A stretch of DNA of 64,000 nucleotides from positions 4,030,001 to 4,094,000 of the forward strand of contig NZ_CP072600.1 of NCBI RefSeq assembly GCF_019891175.1. The letters are read 5' to 3'. A program made the translations under genes and the position numbers. The DNA is from Leptothermofonsia sichuanensis E412 (lineage in GTDB: Bacteria > Cyanobacteriota > Cyanobacteriia > Leptolyngbyales > Leptolyngbyaceae). The notes below the pieces were generated by a model, which saw only the letters and a program-made list of their open reading frames with translations, was not told the origin of the DNA and made no database searches. Below are positions 33,665 to 43,068 of the stretch, piece after piece (the first letter of the stretch is position 1; every line of letters begins with the position of its first letter).

Positions 33665-34066
33665 TTAAACCAATAGCTCTCTGGATTCGGCTTCCAGGAT
33701 ATTAATCAGGTGTTGATCGCCTCGACTTCTTGCAGCCTGCAAGCGACGCTCCAGATTGCGCCGCAGATTTTCGCGGTGGGTTTCTTCCAGCCGCTTGCGG
33801 GTATTTAGAGAACTGGTAACTGTGATCGGTTTAATTACCCTGGGCCTGTCAGATTGGGCGACCGTTTGACAGGCTCCAACTCTTTGATTAGTGTGGTAAG
33901 CAACGCCACGATATTTCAGTATCCTATCAGGCTGGGGCACTGGCATCTCCTGGAGAGTGTGACAACGCCAGTTCGCTCCACGATATTTGCCTAAAATCTC
34001 GCCTTCAGTTACTTCCAAACTTAAAGGATTTTGCTCGTAATGAACGCCGCGATAGGAGAGTTTCAT
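33665..34066 (-). CDS. DUF4278 domain protein
   Basis: 133 residues. It begins MKLSYRGVHYEQNPLSLEVTE, the DUF4278 signature common in cyanobacteria. Further short repeats of the K(Y)RGxx(Y/W) motif follow: GKYRGANWRCH and LKYRGVAYHTNQ. The C-terminal half is a charged helix (RKRLEETHRENLRRNLERRL). The function is unknown. The start at 34066 is preferred over one eleven codons upstream because it gives the family N-terminus. The 228-base gap to the GntR gene holds a GGAAATCCCA direct repeat (33625-33645) but no gene I would support. Confidence 0.8.
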   Translation of the reverse strand: MKLSYRGVHYEQNPLSLEVTEGEILGKYRGANWRCHTLQEMPVPQPDRILKYRGVAYHTNQRVGACQTVAQSDRPRVIKPITVTSSLNTRKRLEETHRENLRRNLERRLQAARSRGDQHLINILEAESRELLV

Positions 34067-34203
34067 ATGTTTCGCCTCGGTTGCTGTTAGGGTGTGCATA
34101 AAGAATGAGGCGCGTTCCTTCAGGATTGCTCCTTACTTCCGTCTCACTAAAACGCCCCCAAGGCTATGCTGGTACCGCTCAGTGAGATGAACGAATTATA
34201 TTT

Positions 34204-34956
34204 ATGTCTGTATCTTATTTTACCATTCCCCTAAATGGTTCTAACTTAAGAAAGATTTATAATGATCTCCTGACAAAAGGGGTGAGGAAAGCGGGGCAGA
34301 AGGGGGACGGAAAAGTCATCATCTTTGACTTTGATGGGACGATCGCTGACTCATTTGAGCTGGTTCTTGCTATCAGTAACCGCCTGGCATCAGAATTTGG
34401 CTATTCTCCAGCTTTGCCAGAGGATGTCAGGCGCTTAAAAAACCTGAGTTCCAGAGAGATTCTGCAACAGGCGAAGGTTCCCTTCTTTCGGTTGCCCTTT
34501 CTGTTGCGGCGGTTGCGCCTTGAATTAAACCGCGAAATTTCTACACTCAACCCGATCCCTGGGATCAAAGAGGCTTTGCAAGAACTGAAGCAGCAGGGGC
34601 ACTTACTGGGAATCGTGACCTCTAACTCGGTTGAAAATGTGGCCGCGTTCCTGGCCGTTCAGGAAATGGAGCATTTGTTTGACTTTATTGGCTCCGGCCT
34701 GACGCTGTTTGGTAAAGGAAAGGTGATTCAACGCATTCTGAAACAGCAACAGTTGGACCCGGCAATGGTGATTTATGTCGGGGATGAAACCAGAGATATT
34801 GAAGCCGCAAGAAAAATCCAGATTCAGGTGATCGCGGTCAGTTGGGGGTTCAACTCCCGCGAGGTTCTGGCTGAACAAAAACCTGACTTTCTCATCAGTC
34901 ACCCCAGTCAGTTGATAGAGGTGGTGAGGGGGGAATCGCCGGGGGTTGAACGTTAA
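34204..34956 (+). CDS. HAD-superfamily phosphatase (phosphoglycolate phosphatase-like)
   Basis: 250 residues. The catalytic motif I is IIFDFDGTIADSFE (nucleophile and acid Asp). Motif II is GIVTSNS, the Lys motif III is GLTLFGKGKVIQRILK and motif IV is YVGDETRDIEAARK. The helical cap between residues 50 and 120 puts it in the C1-cap, Gph/PGMB-like group. The exact substrate cannot be told; phosphoglycolate is a candidate in an organism with photorespiration. The first ~35 residues precede the HAD fold and may be an over-extension. It is monocistronic and converges on the SRPBCC gene. Confidence 0.85.
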   Translation: MSVSYFTIPLNGSNLRKIYNDLLTKGVRKAGQKGDGKVIIFDFDGTIADSFELVLAISNRLASEFGYSPALPEDVRRLKNLSSREILQQAKVPFFRLPFLLRRLRLELNREISTLNPIPGIKEALQELKQQGHLLGIVTSNSVENVAAFLAVQEMEHLFDFIGSGLTLFGKGKVIQRILKQQQLDPAMVIYVGDETRDIEAARKIQIQVIAVSWGFNSREVLAEQKPDFLISHPSQLIEVVRGESPGVER

Positions 34957-35001
34957 GTGTTGAGAGAAACCCGCCCCTGTAAGATTCTCTGGCAACGCCC
35001 G

Positions 35002-35451
35002 TTACTGTTGTACTTTTACCTGCATGGCGTACTGACGAAACCGTTCCAGATCGGCGTAAAGTGTCGATTCCACAATTCGTCCTAAGAATAATTTGTCCAT
35101 TAATTGAAATAAAAAGCCCGGTGCTGCATAGGCAACAGACATTTTGATGATGCTACCGGCTTCGCCGCGATCATAAAAACGAATCGCCCCTCGGTTGGGC
35201 AGGCCGTCTACCGACTCCCACTGCAAAATCTGGTTTTGAATTAGCTTAATCTCACGCGACACCCAGGTAAAATTCAATCCGCCCGAAGCCAGCTTCCAGC
35301 GTGATAGTTTCGGATCTTCCTCTAAAATGTTGACCGATTCAATCCATTTCATCCAGCGTGGCATCTGTTCCAGATCTGCCCACAAACTCCATACGAGATC
35401 GATGGGAGCATCAATTTCAATTTGAACCGTGTGTTCTAACCAATCGGACAT
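35002..35451 (-). CDS. SRPBCC / polyketide-cyclase-like protein
   Basis: 149 residues. The START/Bet v1-like fold is suggested by LEHTVQIEIDAPIDLVWSLW, PRWMKWIESV, a beta-rich middle with WESVDGLPNRGAIRFYDRGE, and a C-terminal helix (DLERFRQYAMQVKV). In several cyanobacteria a homologue neighbours the carotenoid gene zds, but no such gene is here. The ligand is unknown. It ends 46 bases from the convergent HAD gene stop. Confidence 0.8.
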   Translation of the reverse strand: MSDWLEHTVQIEIDAPIDLVWSLWADLEQMPRWMKWIESVNILEEDPKLSRWKLASGGLNFTWVSREIKLIQNQILQWESVDGLPNRGAIRFYDRGEAGSIIKMSVAYAAPGFLFQLMDKLFLGRIVESTLYADLERFRQYAMQVKVQQ

Positions 35452-35455
35452 ATCG

Positions 35456-35560
35456 CAGGAGACAGGGAATAGGGGACAGGGAACAGATCAGAAGAACAGC
35501 ATCACAGAGATTTGCGATCGCTAATGGGTCTTAACCCTTATGGCTATCGCTATAACAAAG
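35456..35560. repeat. Dispersed repeat family c copy
   Basis: Purine-rich GGAGACAGGGAATAGGGG, then TTTGCGATCGCTAATGGG and TTAACCCTTATGGCTATCGC; compare 545-630 and 20841-20945. Confidence 0.55.
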
Positions 35561-35604
35561 CAGGATATAGGATAGAGGGGAACAGGCAGCCATTAATGGA
35601 CATT

Positions 35605-37614
35605 TTAGCGAGATCGCTCACTGTTCCGGCTAAATTTGGTGTCCTGAAGGGCATTGCCAATGCCTTTGACAATGCCACGCCCAATTAAACCGATGCCCCT
35701 GCCAACCACTTCCGTGAGCAGATAAACAACCCCACTACCCAGGAAGGAAATCGCCGAACGGAACCGGGGAGCGATCGCATCCCGTGCCTCCAGTGCCAGG
35801 GTAACTGCCAGTGAGATGCCTGAAAGTTCTGCCAGTTCTTGATTACGGGGAGCATAAATTGAAGTCCGGCTGATTCCACCCTCGGTTAAGGCAAAAAGAT
35901 AGTACCGACTCTCAAAAATTGCCTTCGGTTCGCTGAAATACCGCTCCATCCGGTAGCGCCAGGACAGATTGTTCCGAAACCGTTCAATTTCCCGTGTTGA
36001 GAGCAGGCGCTTATCATAAAAAGAGCGCTTAATCGTTTCAATATTGCCAAAGCGATTCAGAAGCGGCTGCATAACTGCGTTACCGATCTGGATTGCCAGG
36101 TTTTGTAGGAGAATTTCCATCCGCGCCATGGCCTCTACAGTTCCAACAGCATAGGAGTCATCATCAATCGTTAAAGGAGTTTGAAACAACAGGTGGGTCA
36201 AAAACTCTGGCACCAGAGGAATTTTATCTAAAATGCCCGCCTGCACAATGTCAGCATCCAGAAGCAGGAAATTAACGATTTCGATAGGCTGATTGTTGAC
36301 TGGAATTGTGAAATACTTGCCAAAGAAATCGGTTGTTGCGTCCTGCCACAAATCTAACAAGATAGCCATGGACTTCTCCTCCAGTTGTTCTGGTGATACC
36401 TGGGAAGCGTGCAGGTCTTCGAGCGTGTCTTCTAGCTGGCGCAGGATGGTATAAAGCAGTTCCCGTTTTTTCTCTTCTTTAAGAATGTCAATTTCCAGGG
36501 GAACCTCTGTCAGGTTGCGCAGACTGGTTTGCAACCGGGCAGCGGTAATGTCAAACAGAGCCGCCCGTAGGGAGCGGAGTGCTGCTGGAGAGGGAGTGGT
36601 GAGGGGCAATGGGGAGGGTACAGTTCCTTCAGTTGGTTCGGTGGTAATAGGCGGAGCCGTGATCATAGAACCAGAGGGTTCGAAGGCAGAACCCTGGCTC
36701 AGTTCAGTCTGAGTGGGTGTTACACCCTGCGCTGGTCCAGGGACGACCGGCACAGCCGATGGCAGAGATGAGGGAGTGCCAGTGGCTGGCTGGGGTGGAG
36801 CCAGCAGCCGGTTCACCAACCAGCGAGCAGCCCGGAGTTCGCGGCGGCGACCGGTTAAAACCAATTCCTCCAGGAGTGTGAGATTGGGATGTTGGAGTTG
36901 AGCCTCCAGGAGTGCGATCGCCGATTCGATCTGTTGAATTCCTGACACCCGCAAGTTTCGTCGTAAAACAGCCAGGGGCGTGGCCGTCTCAGATGGGGCA
37001 GGCTCAGAGATTGCAGACGGGGAAGGCGTGTCCGTCAGCCGACTGGAAGCGGTTGGGGTTAAACGCCCCCCTGGAACCGATGCTCCCACGGATGTCGTGG
37101 ACTGCAATGCCTGGGTAATGGTCTGCATTGCCCGGTTCCAGTAAGGTCGGCCAGTTGCAATTTGTCGGATAGCTGTGACTAACTCGGCAATCTCAGTGCC
37201 TTTTGGACAGAATCCTTCCACGCCTGCCTGTAAAGCAGTCGCTAATTGAAGGGGATCGGGTCGGGTGCTCAACAGCAGCAGCGGCAATTGGGGATGGAGG
37301 GTTTTGATCTGCTGGCAGAGGGCTAGGCCCGTCGTTTGCCCTGTCCGGTACTGTCCCAGATCCAGACTGAGGAGGACCAGATCGGGAGCAAGGGACTCTC
37401 CACCTCCCTCTCCTGCCCCCATAGAACGACCCGCCACCCAATCCTGCAACACCCGTAAAGCAGAAGCACTCGTATCAGCTTCAAACACCACCCGTATAGT
37501 GGGAACCTGCTCCAGCGCAGTTACCAACCCCAAACGGAAGACCGGGTCATCTTCGATGAGCATCAGCCGGATTGGGCGGCTACGTTGGCGGTTTGTTTCC
37601 GGTGAATTGCTCAT
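35605..37614 (-). CDS. Response-regulator receiver fused to DUF3685
   Basis: 669 residues. The N-terminal receiver (about 15-140) has RPIRLMLIEDDPVFRLGLVT, the phosphoacceptor region DLVLLSLDLGQ and LLLSTRPDPLQLATALQAG. A variable, Pro/Ser/Thr-rich linker follows (about 170-330). The C-terminal half (about 340-640) is the cyanobacterial DUF3685 domain, with hydrophobic segments near the end (SGISLAVTLALEARD, SFLGSGVVYLLTEVVG) that suggest membrane contact. The output function is unknown. The start at 37614 (MSNSPETNRQRSRPIR) is chosen because the 28 codons before it are low-complexity. No cognate kinase is adjacent. Confidence 0.8.
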   Translation of the reverse strand: MSNSPETNRQRSRPIRLMLIEDDPVFRLGLVTALEQVPTIRVVFEADTSASALRVLQDWVAGRSMGAGEGGGESLAPDLVLLSLDLGQYRTGQTTGLALCQQIKTLHPQLPLLLLSTRPDPLQLATALQAGVEGFCPKGTEIAELVTAIRQIATGRPYWNRAMQTITQALQSTTSVGASVPGGRLTPTASSRLTDTPSPSAISEPAPSETATPLAVLRRNLRVSGIQQIESAIALLEAQLQHPNLTLLEELVLTGRRRELRAARWLVNRLLAPPQPATGTPSSLPSAVPVVPGPAQGVTPTQTELSQGSAFEPSGSMITAPPITTEPTEGTVPSPLPLTTPSPAALRSLRAALFDITAARLQTSLRNLTEVPLEIDILKEEKKRELLYTILRQLEDTLEDLHASQVSPEQLEEKSMAILLDLWQDATTDFFGKYFTIPVNNQPIEIVNFLLLDADIVQAGILDKIPLVPEFLTHLLFQTPLTIDDDSYAVGTVEAMARMEILLQNLAIQIGNAVMQPLLNRFGNIETIKRSFYDKRLLSTREIERFRNNLSWRYRMERYFSEPKAIFESRYYLFALTEGGISRTSIYAPRNQELAELSGISLAVTLALEARDAIAPRFRSAISFLGSGVVYLLTEVVGRGIGLIGRGIVKGIGNALQDTKFSRNSERSR

Positions 37615-38095
37615 ACTCAATCGTCGATTCCCTGAAGCTAAAGGGTACAGGTGGGAGGGCAGAGTGGAGGATGGGGGGCTATCGTTCCTGAAGAACAAGA
37701 TGAAGGATAAAAGAAACGAGGCAAAAAATGATACGGCGATCGCGGACTGACAAGTTCAAAGTCGATATCAGAATCAGAGATTTCATGAAACCAGATTCTC
37801 GCGAAATCCTATCTCATGACCTCAATCAGGATTGCGATGTTGATTTCACAACGTTGGAATATTTTCATTAGACTCCAGTAGCGCTCTCCGGATAGTCTCC
37901 ATTGTTGCCTGCAATTAAGTTGTTAGGACTCTAGATATTTTAGGGAAATCTAGGGTTTGAATCTCTCTGAAGATTTTTTTGTGAATCAACCAGTTGTTTA
38001 TGCCCCCGGTTCCGCCATTCTTTTTGCCCTGTTGCTTCTCCTTCCTGTTGTCAGGAGATCAAGACGTTTAGGAATTTTCAAACGGAGCACCTGTT
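37615..38095. other. Divergent gap before the MORN gene
   Basis: 481 bases with no supportable gene. A 68-codon plus-strand frame starting at 37957 overlaps the MORN start and lacks support. Promoters of both flanking genes must lie here; no clear consensus boxes are seen. Confidence 0.4.
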
Positions 38096-38905
38096 ATGCA
38101 TCCTTCAGTTCAACGATTGAATATCGGTATTCTAACGGTTTCTGCCTTAGGGATTGCCCTTAGCCTGGCTCAACCTTTACCTGCCAGAGCAGCCACCATC
38201 ACGCTAGATGATGGCGCAACCTGTGAAGGAAGCTTCAGCGGACGGAACGGAAACGGTATTTGTGTGTTTTCATCCGTCAGCCCTGGAAATCCCTATAACT
38301 ACTATCGGGGGCAGGTTCGCAACGGGTTACCCAATGGCTCCGGCATATTCGTTTACCAGAATAACGATCGCTATGAAGGGCCTGTTCGTAATGGGTTACC
38401 GAATGGTCGGGGAATGTATTTGTTTGCCAATGGCGATCGCTACGAGGGTGGCTTCGTGAATGGTAAGTTTAGCGGTCAGGGCACCCTTACCTATCAGGAT
38501 GGCGGGCGCTATGTGGGCACCTTTCGCAACGGTGAGTTCTCCGGTCGGGGGAATCTGTCGATGCCCAATGGCATGAGCTACTCCGGTCCCATTCGTGAGG
38601 GGCAACCCCATGGCAAGGGCACAATGCGGTTTGGGGGCAGCACCTATTCTGGAGATTTTTACCTGGGTCAGGTGAATGGACAGGGCACTCTGGTCAATGC
38701 TGAAGGAATTCGCTGCCAGGGCGTTTTCTTTAACAGTCTGCTGAGTGGTAAAGGAACCTGCACCTACCCACCCGGCAATCCTTTCAGAAGTTATACCGGA
38801 GAGTTGCGTGGTGGGCAGCCCCATGGCAAAGGCGTGATGGTTTATTCTAATGGGAAGCGCTTTTCAGGCGAGTTTCGCGGTGGGCAGCCTGTGAATCCCC
38901 AGTAA
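38096..38905 (+). CDS. Secreted MORN-repeat protein
   Basis: 269 residues with a signal peptide (IGILTVSALGIALSLAQPLP, cleavage near ARA-AT). The mature part consists of about nine MORN-like repeats of 20-23 residues, such as RYEGPVRNGLPNGRGMYLFANG, RYVGTFRNGEFSGRGNLSM and YSGDFYLGQVNGQGTLVNAE. MORN repeats form extended beta-meanders and often bind lipids or proteins; the role here is unknown, at the periplasm or cell surface. Two cysteine-containing variants sit at the N-terminal (CEGSFSG) and C-terminal (CQGVFFN) repeats. The gene stands alone. Confidence 0.9.
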   Translation: MHPSVQRLNIGILTVSALGIALSLAQPLPARAATITLDDGATCEGSFSGRNGNGICVFSSVSPGNPYNYYRGQVRNGLPNGSGIFVYQNNDRYEGPVRNGLPNGRGMYLFANGDRYEGGFVNGKFSGQGTLTYQDGGRYVGTFRNGEFSGRGNLSMPNGMSYSGPIREGQPHGKGTMRFGGSTYSGDFYLGQVNGQGTLVNAEGIRCQGVFFNSLLSGKGTCTYPPGNPFRSYTGELRGGQPHGKGVMVYSNGKRFSGEFRGGQPVNPQ

Positions 38906-38914
38906 AAAATTCGA

Positions 38915-39005
38915 CTCAACCCTCCGTTCCAGGCTTCTAGCCTGAGTATCTGATTAACGTGTGCTCATACTCTTGTTACCAGGCTCCAGCCTGGTAACAG
39001 CATTT
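38915..39005. repeat. Repeat with GCTCCAGCCTGG hairpins (family f)
   Basis: TTCCAGGCTTCTAGCCTGAG and GTTACCAGGCTCCAGCCTGGTAAC; the second is a near-perfect 24-base palindrome. A related element lies at 21255-21350. Confidence 0.7.
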
Positions 39006-39098
39006 TGTAATTTGTCCTGCTCTGGATGTCTACTGCTTAACACTTGTCGCCTATCATCTTATCTGTTGCCGATTACCTGCAATCACATCAACGTTTGT

Positions 39099-40922
39099 AT
39101 GCGTGAGCTTGAGGCAGATGTGCTGGTTGTCGGAGGGGGGACAGGTGGAACTGCCGCCGCTCTGCAAGCTGCCCGACGGGGTGCCAAAACGATTCTGGTG
39201 AGCGAATTTTCCTGGTTGGGAGGAATGCTGACCAGTGCCGGGGTGTCTGCCCCGGATGGAAATGAGCTGCTCCCATTCCAGACCGGAATCTGGGGAGCAT
39301 TTTTGCAAGAATTGCGAAAACGTCAACCCGGAGGGTTAGATAATGGCTGGGTTAGCTTTTTTACCTATGATCCCCGGATTGGTTCTCAAATCTTTGCTGA
39401 TTGGGTTACCGCTCTCCCCAATCTGGCGTGGATTAAAGGACAGGTGCCGTTAGAGGTTTTGCGGCAGGGGAATGCTGTCACAGGAGTTCGGTTTGCTGAA
39501 TTTATTGTCCGTGCTCGCATCACCCTGGATGGGACAGAGTTAGGGGATCTGCTGGCCCTGGGAGAGATTCCTTATCGTTGGGGCTGGGAGCTACAAACGG
39601 AATGGGGCGAACCCAGTGCTCCCACCGCTCCCAATCAATTAATGGAGCAATACCCTGTCCAGGTGCCCACCTGGGTAGTGATCATGCAGGACTATGGTGA
39701 AGGTGAAAGTGCCCCTGAGATCCCGATTCCCCCTGATTACGATCCGGAGCGGTTTACAGGTGCCTGGGAACAGCATGGAGCAGAAGCCTTCTTAAACTAT
39801 GGCCGCTTACCAGGTAACCGGTTCATGATCAACTGGCCCCTCCACGGTAATGACTATGGTGAGGGGGTTGGACGATTAGTGGAATCAGCCTCTGCCCGGG
39901 GCCAGTTTCTCCAGGAAGCCCGCTGGCACTCCCAGGGATTTGCCTGCTTCATTCAAAACCATCTCGATCGCCGGTATGGACTGGCTCAGAACATTTTTCC
40001 TTATACTCCAGGTTCGCTTGGTGGCGGTGCCTACGCGCTTCACCCCTACTACCGGGAAAGCCGCCGCCTGAAAGGGCTGGTCACCATCCGAGAGCAGGAT
40101 ATACTGCCAGTACCGGGAGGGACAGTCGCCCCCTTGCCGATTCAGGTCACTGGCCAGGGCTGCACGGTTGCGGACACGATCTGTGGAGCGATCGCGATCG
40201 GAAATTATCCCAACGACCACCATTACCCCAGTGGCGATATCGAATTGCAACCTAAATCGATGCGCTGGGGAGGGCGCTGGACAGGCACCCCGTTTACGAT
40301 CCCCTGTGGCTGTCTGGTGCCAGAAACCACAGACGGTTTCCTGGTGTGTGAGAAAAATATTTCCGTCTCCCACGTTGCCAATGGTGCTACTCGACTTCAG
40401 CCGGTCGTGCTGGGAATTGGACAGGCGGCTGGAATGCTGGCTGCCCTCTGTTTGGAGCAGGGATGTCAACCACGAGAGTTGAACGCTCGTTTGCTCCAGG
40501 ACGCTTTGCTCAGCGAACCTACAGCACCTGCGGCTGTAATCCCACTATTGAATTTGCCTGCCAGTCATCCCGATTGGCAGGCGTGGCAACGCTACTACTT
40601 GGAGAATCCAGAGGCGTATCCGACCAGTGGGAACTGTCTAGTTGAACCGGCCCAACCCTCACTATCTTTAAGTAAGGCGGTACCCGCCAGCCTTCTAAAG
40701 GTTTCAGGCAAAATTAAAAGTGCCGACGGTTTCAGCTATACCCTGATGCTGGAAGAACCCAGTGAACTTTATGGACACTCGGTTCAACTGGTAACCGTGT
40801 GCCCCTATGTCAACGGGGAAATGATGAAAATCCGCCAGGGAGAATCTATTATTGCCGTCGGCAGGCTTAATCAGGCAGGCAACTGGCTTTTAGCTGAAAA
40901 TCTGGTGCGACAGCATCACTGA
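39099..40922 (+). CDS. FAD-dependent oxidoreductase (PF12831-type)
   Basis: 607 residues. Start MRELEADVLVVGGGTGGTAA with the FAD Rossmann motif GGGTGGTAAALQAARRGAKT at once. The pattern SWLGGMLTSAGVSAPDG and the C-terminal CLVPETTDGFLVCEKNISVSHVA and GIGQAAGMLAALCLEQG fit the FAD-dependent oxidoreductase family annotated as PF12831, common in bacteria with unknown substrates. A beta domain at 540-600 (LLKVSGKIKSADGFSYTL) is an addition at the C-terminus. An upstream in-frame extension to 38961 runs through repeat sequence and is rejected. It converges on the DUF1816 gene with a gap of two bases. Confidence 0.85.
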   Translation: MRELEADVLVVGGGTGGTAAALQAARRGAKTILVSEFSWLGGMLTSAGVSAPDGNELLPFQTGIWGAFLQELRKRQPGGLDNGWVSFFTYDPRIGSQIFADWVTALPNLAWIKGQVPLEVLRQGNAVTGVRFAEFIVRARITLDGTELGDLLALGEIPYRWGWELQTEWGEPSAPTAPNQLMEQYPVQVPTWVVIMQDYGEGESAPEIPIPPDYDPERFTGAWEQHGAEAFLNYGRLPGNRFMINWPLHGNDYGEGVGRLVESASARGQFLQEARWHSQGFACFIQNHLDRRYGLAQNIFPYTPGSLGGGAYALHPYYRESRRLKGLVTIREQDILPVPGGTVAPLPIQVTGQGCTVADTICGAIAIGNYPNDHHYPSGDIELQPKSMRWGGRWTGTPFTIPCGCLVPETTDGFLVCEKNISVSHVANGATRLQPVVLGIGQAAGMLAALCLEQGCQPRELNARLLQDALLSEPTAPAAVIPLLNLPASHPDWQAWQRYYLENPEAYPTSGNCLVEPAQPSLSLSKAVPASLLKVSGKIKSADGFSYTLMLEEPSELYGHSVQLVTVCPYVNGEMMKIRQGESIIAVGRLNQAGNWLLAENLVRQHH

Positions 40923-40924
40923 AA

Positions 40925-41200
40925 CTAACTGCTGAAGGCACGAACTATTCCCTGGCTACGTTGCTCCCCCAGGTCATTGGAAACAGTCAATTTAGCTGGT
41001 TTGCAGCGCTTGACCGAAACCGTGATACCCTGGGCACCTTCCTGCTCCAAATCGGCTACATAACCTGCTTTGGAATCCTCAGCCGCTTTAGCTTCTGCAA
41101 AAGGTCCAAAGTAGTAAGTGCAGTCAGGTGTTTCTGTTTTAACTTCAACCCACCAGGCTAGCCCGACTGAATGTAACAGACTCGTGAAAAGTTCGTTCAT
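40925..41200 (-). CDS. DUF1816 domain protein
   Basis: 91 residues. LAWWVEVKTETPDCTYYFGP, FAEAKAAEDSKAGYVADLEQ and EGAQGITVSVKRCKP match DUF1816, a short family found mostly in cyanobacteria and resembling linker/phycobilisome-associated sequences in size; the function is unknown. The gene ends two bases from the stop of the convergent oxidoreductase gene. There is no signal peptide. Confidence 0.8.
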   Translation of the reverse strand: MNELFTSLLHSVGLAWWVEVKTETPDCTYYFGPFAEAKAAEDSKAGYVADLEQEGAQGITVSVKRCKPAKLTVSNDLGEQRSQGIVRAFSS

Positions 41201-41283
41201 GGGTCTTTGCTAATTACCAATGGTTTACGAAATGCTTTGAAAGCGTTGCAACTGAATTATCGATGGTATCACTTCAAATTTTG

Positions 41284-42303
41284 TTATATTTCGCTACTTT
41301 TTTTCAAGTTTATTGCATTTTCTAATACATTGAAGTGCAATGTATTAGACCAGCGTTGACGAAAGATTTCGTAAAGTGCCATCCCGGTGGCAACGGAGGC
41401 ATTGAGGCTGGGAGTATTCCCGTGGAGCGGGATCGAAATCAGATGGTCACAGGTTCGCTGGATCAACAAACTGAGTCCATCCCCTTCTGAACCGACTACT
41501 AAGGCGATCGCACCCGAAAACTTGAGGGTGTGCAATGGCTGACTGGCATTGGCTGCCATCCCGTAGATCCAGAATCCTGCTGTTTTGAGGTCTTCCAGAG
41601 CACGACTTAAATTAACAACCCTGGCAACTGGAAACGTTTCCAAAGCCCCGGCAGCCACCTTCATAACCGTTGACGTCACTCCCACAGCTCGTCGCTGTGG
41701 GATCACAAGCCCATGCGCCCCCAGGGCTTCTGCCGTCCGAATAATGGCACCTAAATTGTGGGGATCCGTAATGCCATCGGCAATCACCAGAACTGGCTGA
41801 TCAGAAGCAGTTTTAGCCCGTTCCAGCAAATCTGGAAGCTCAACATATTCATAGGGGGCGACCTGAGCCGCCACTCCCTGATGGTTTGCCCGGTGTGTGA
41901 TTTGATCGAGTCGCTGTGGCTCTACTTCATCAATCACAGTGCCATTTGCTTTTGCCTGAATCAGCAATGAATGGAATCGGGGATCGTAACGGAGACGAGT
42001 TGTAATCCAGACCCGGTTCAAATGGCGCTGGTTTTCCAGGGCGGTCAGGACTGGATGACGACCATAAATCAGGTCTGTATCCTCATGAGGTTCTGCCTTG
42101 CTTGAGCTGCTGGAGTTGGATGAAACAACGGTTCCCATCTGTCCATCCATTTTGTTTGCCGGGGATTTGGACGGAGGAGATGCCTGCCCAACGCGGAGCT
42201 TGGGACGACGGTCACGAGAATCTCCCTGCTTTGGCTTGGGCTTTGAAGGGCGATCGCCCTGGGACGGTTTGTTGAAGTTGCGATTGGGTTTTCTAGGTGT
42301 CAT
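41284..42303 (-). CDS. rlmB: rRNA/tRNA ribose 2-prime-O-methyltransferase of the TrmH/RlmB group
   Basis: 339 residues. The basic, Pro/Ser/Lys-rich N-terminus (about 1-80) is disordered. The RNA-binding substrate domain follows ([20 protein letters not shown]), then the SPOUT knot: [37 protein letters not shown] and [20 protein letters not shown], the three TrmH signature motifs. RlmB methylates 23S G2251; assigning that exact site here is by family. The start at 42303 overlaps the mrnC end by 11 bases, so both are probably in one operon, a pairing of two rRNA-maturation genes. Confidence 0.9.
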   Translation of the reverse strand: MTPRKPNRNFNKPSQGDRPSKPKPKQGDSRDRRPKLRVGQASPPSKSPANKMDGQMGTVVSSNSSSSSKAEPHEDTDLIYGRHPVLTALENQRHLNRVWITTRLRYDPRFHSLLIQAKANGTVIDEVEPQRLDQITHRANHQGVAAQVAPYEYVELPDLLERAKTASDQPVLVIADGITDPHNLGAIIRTAEALGAHGLVIPQRRAVGVTSTVMKVAAGALETFPVARVVNLSRALEDLKTAGFWIYGMAANASQPLHTLKFSGAIALVVGSEGDGLSLLIQRTCDHLISIPLHGNTPSLNASVATGMALYEIFRQRWSNTLHFNVLENAINLKKSSEI

Positions 42304-42676
42304 AAAGCTCAAGTTGAGTCATTAGTTGATCAAGGCGCTGGGGATTCGTGAGGTATAAGTAACCAATTACGGTTTCCAGGCTGGTTGCCTGTTGGTAGGT
42401 TTCCAGGTCAACTCGTTTGGGACGTCCGGTTGCCGCATTGCGACCCCGTCTGACGACTTCCAGTTCAGTTTGGGTCAGATGGGGGATCAACAGACGCAGG
42501 TGGGTTGCCTGACTTTCTGCCCTGACCTGAGCGACCACCTGATGGTGATAAGTCTGAATTCGTTTGGGCGGAAATAAATATCGATGGCGAATGTAAAGTT
42601 CGTAGACGGCATCTCCCAGGTATGCCAGGGCGGCTGGAGAGATTTGCTGAATCTGCGCTTCTGATAGGGTCTGCAT
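42293..42676 (-). CDS. mrnC: Mini-ribonuclease III
   Basis: 127 residues, RNase III catalytic domain without the dsRNA-binding domain. [20 protein letters not shown] holds the catalytic Asp, and [19 protein letters not shown] the second acidic cluster. Mini-III trims 23S rRNA ends in Bacillus; a similar role in 23S processing in cyanobacteria is established for related genes. It overlaps rlmB. The start at 42676 ([13 protein letters not shown]) is the only good one. Confidence 0.93.
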   Translation of the reverse strand: MQTLSEAQIQQISPAALAYLGDAVYELYIRHRYLFPPKRIQTYHHQVVAQVRAESQATHLRLLIPHLTQTELEVVRRGRNAATGRPKRVDLETYQQATSLETVIGYLYLTNPQRLDQLMTQLELYDT

Positions 42677-43068
42677 AGCTGGCAGAACAATCCTGGCTTG
42701 ACAAAAGCCTACCCAAAAAAATGCTCTAAATTGAGGGTTGCGTCTGAGCTATGAAAAGCGGAAGTCAGTTTTGTGTTCCCGTGGGGAGAGTTAGCACAGA
42801 GCGCGGGTATAAATCTTATCCAGGTGGAAAAATAAAGATATTCCAGAAAAATTAAGTCCTTATAACAAGTCCTGATCAATTGGGAGGAACCTCAATTCTA
42901 TCTGAAGACCCATCAGGTTTGCGAATCATTTAATCACCCGGTTCTTCCACTACCCTGCCCGGATTGCTTCCGACAAGTAAGATCTCTCTTAAGACTGAAG
43001 TGGAAGCACGTGTTTGTCTGTAAATTTTTATATCAATAGCAGGAGTCCTTTATGATTACGTGAGTTGA
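42677..43068. other. Divergent gap before the histidine kinase gene
   Basis: 392 bases. A short family d-like end (AAAAGCCTACCCAAAAA) lies at 42702-42720. The remainder is AT-rich and must hold the kinase promoter; a TATAA-like run near 42861 is only suggestive. Confidence 0.4.

Noticed and set aside
33463..33705. 80-codon plus-strand frame between the GntR and DUF4278 genes
   Set aside because: Poor composition, contains direct repeats, overlaps the DUF4278 end, no family resemblance.
37957..38163. 68-codon frame overlapping the MORN gene start
   Set aside because: It overlaps the signal-peptide region of a convincing gene and has low coding quality.
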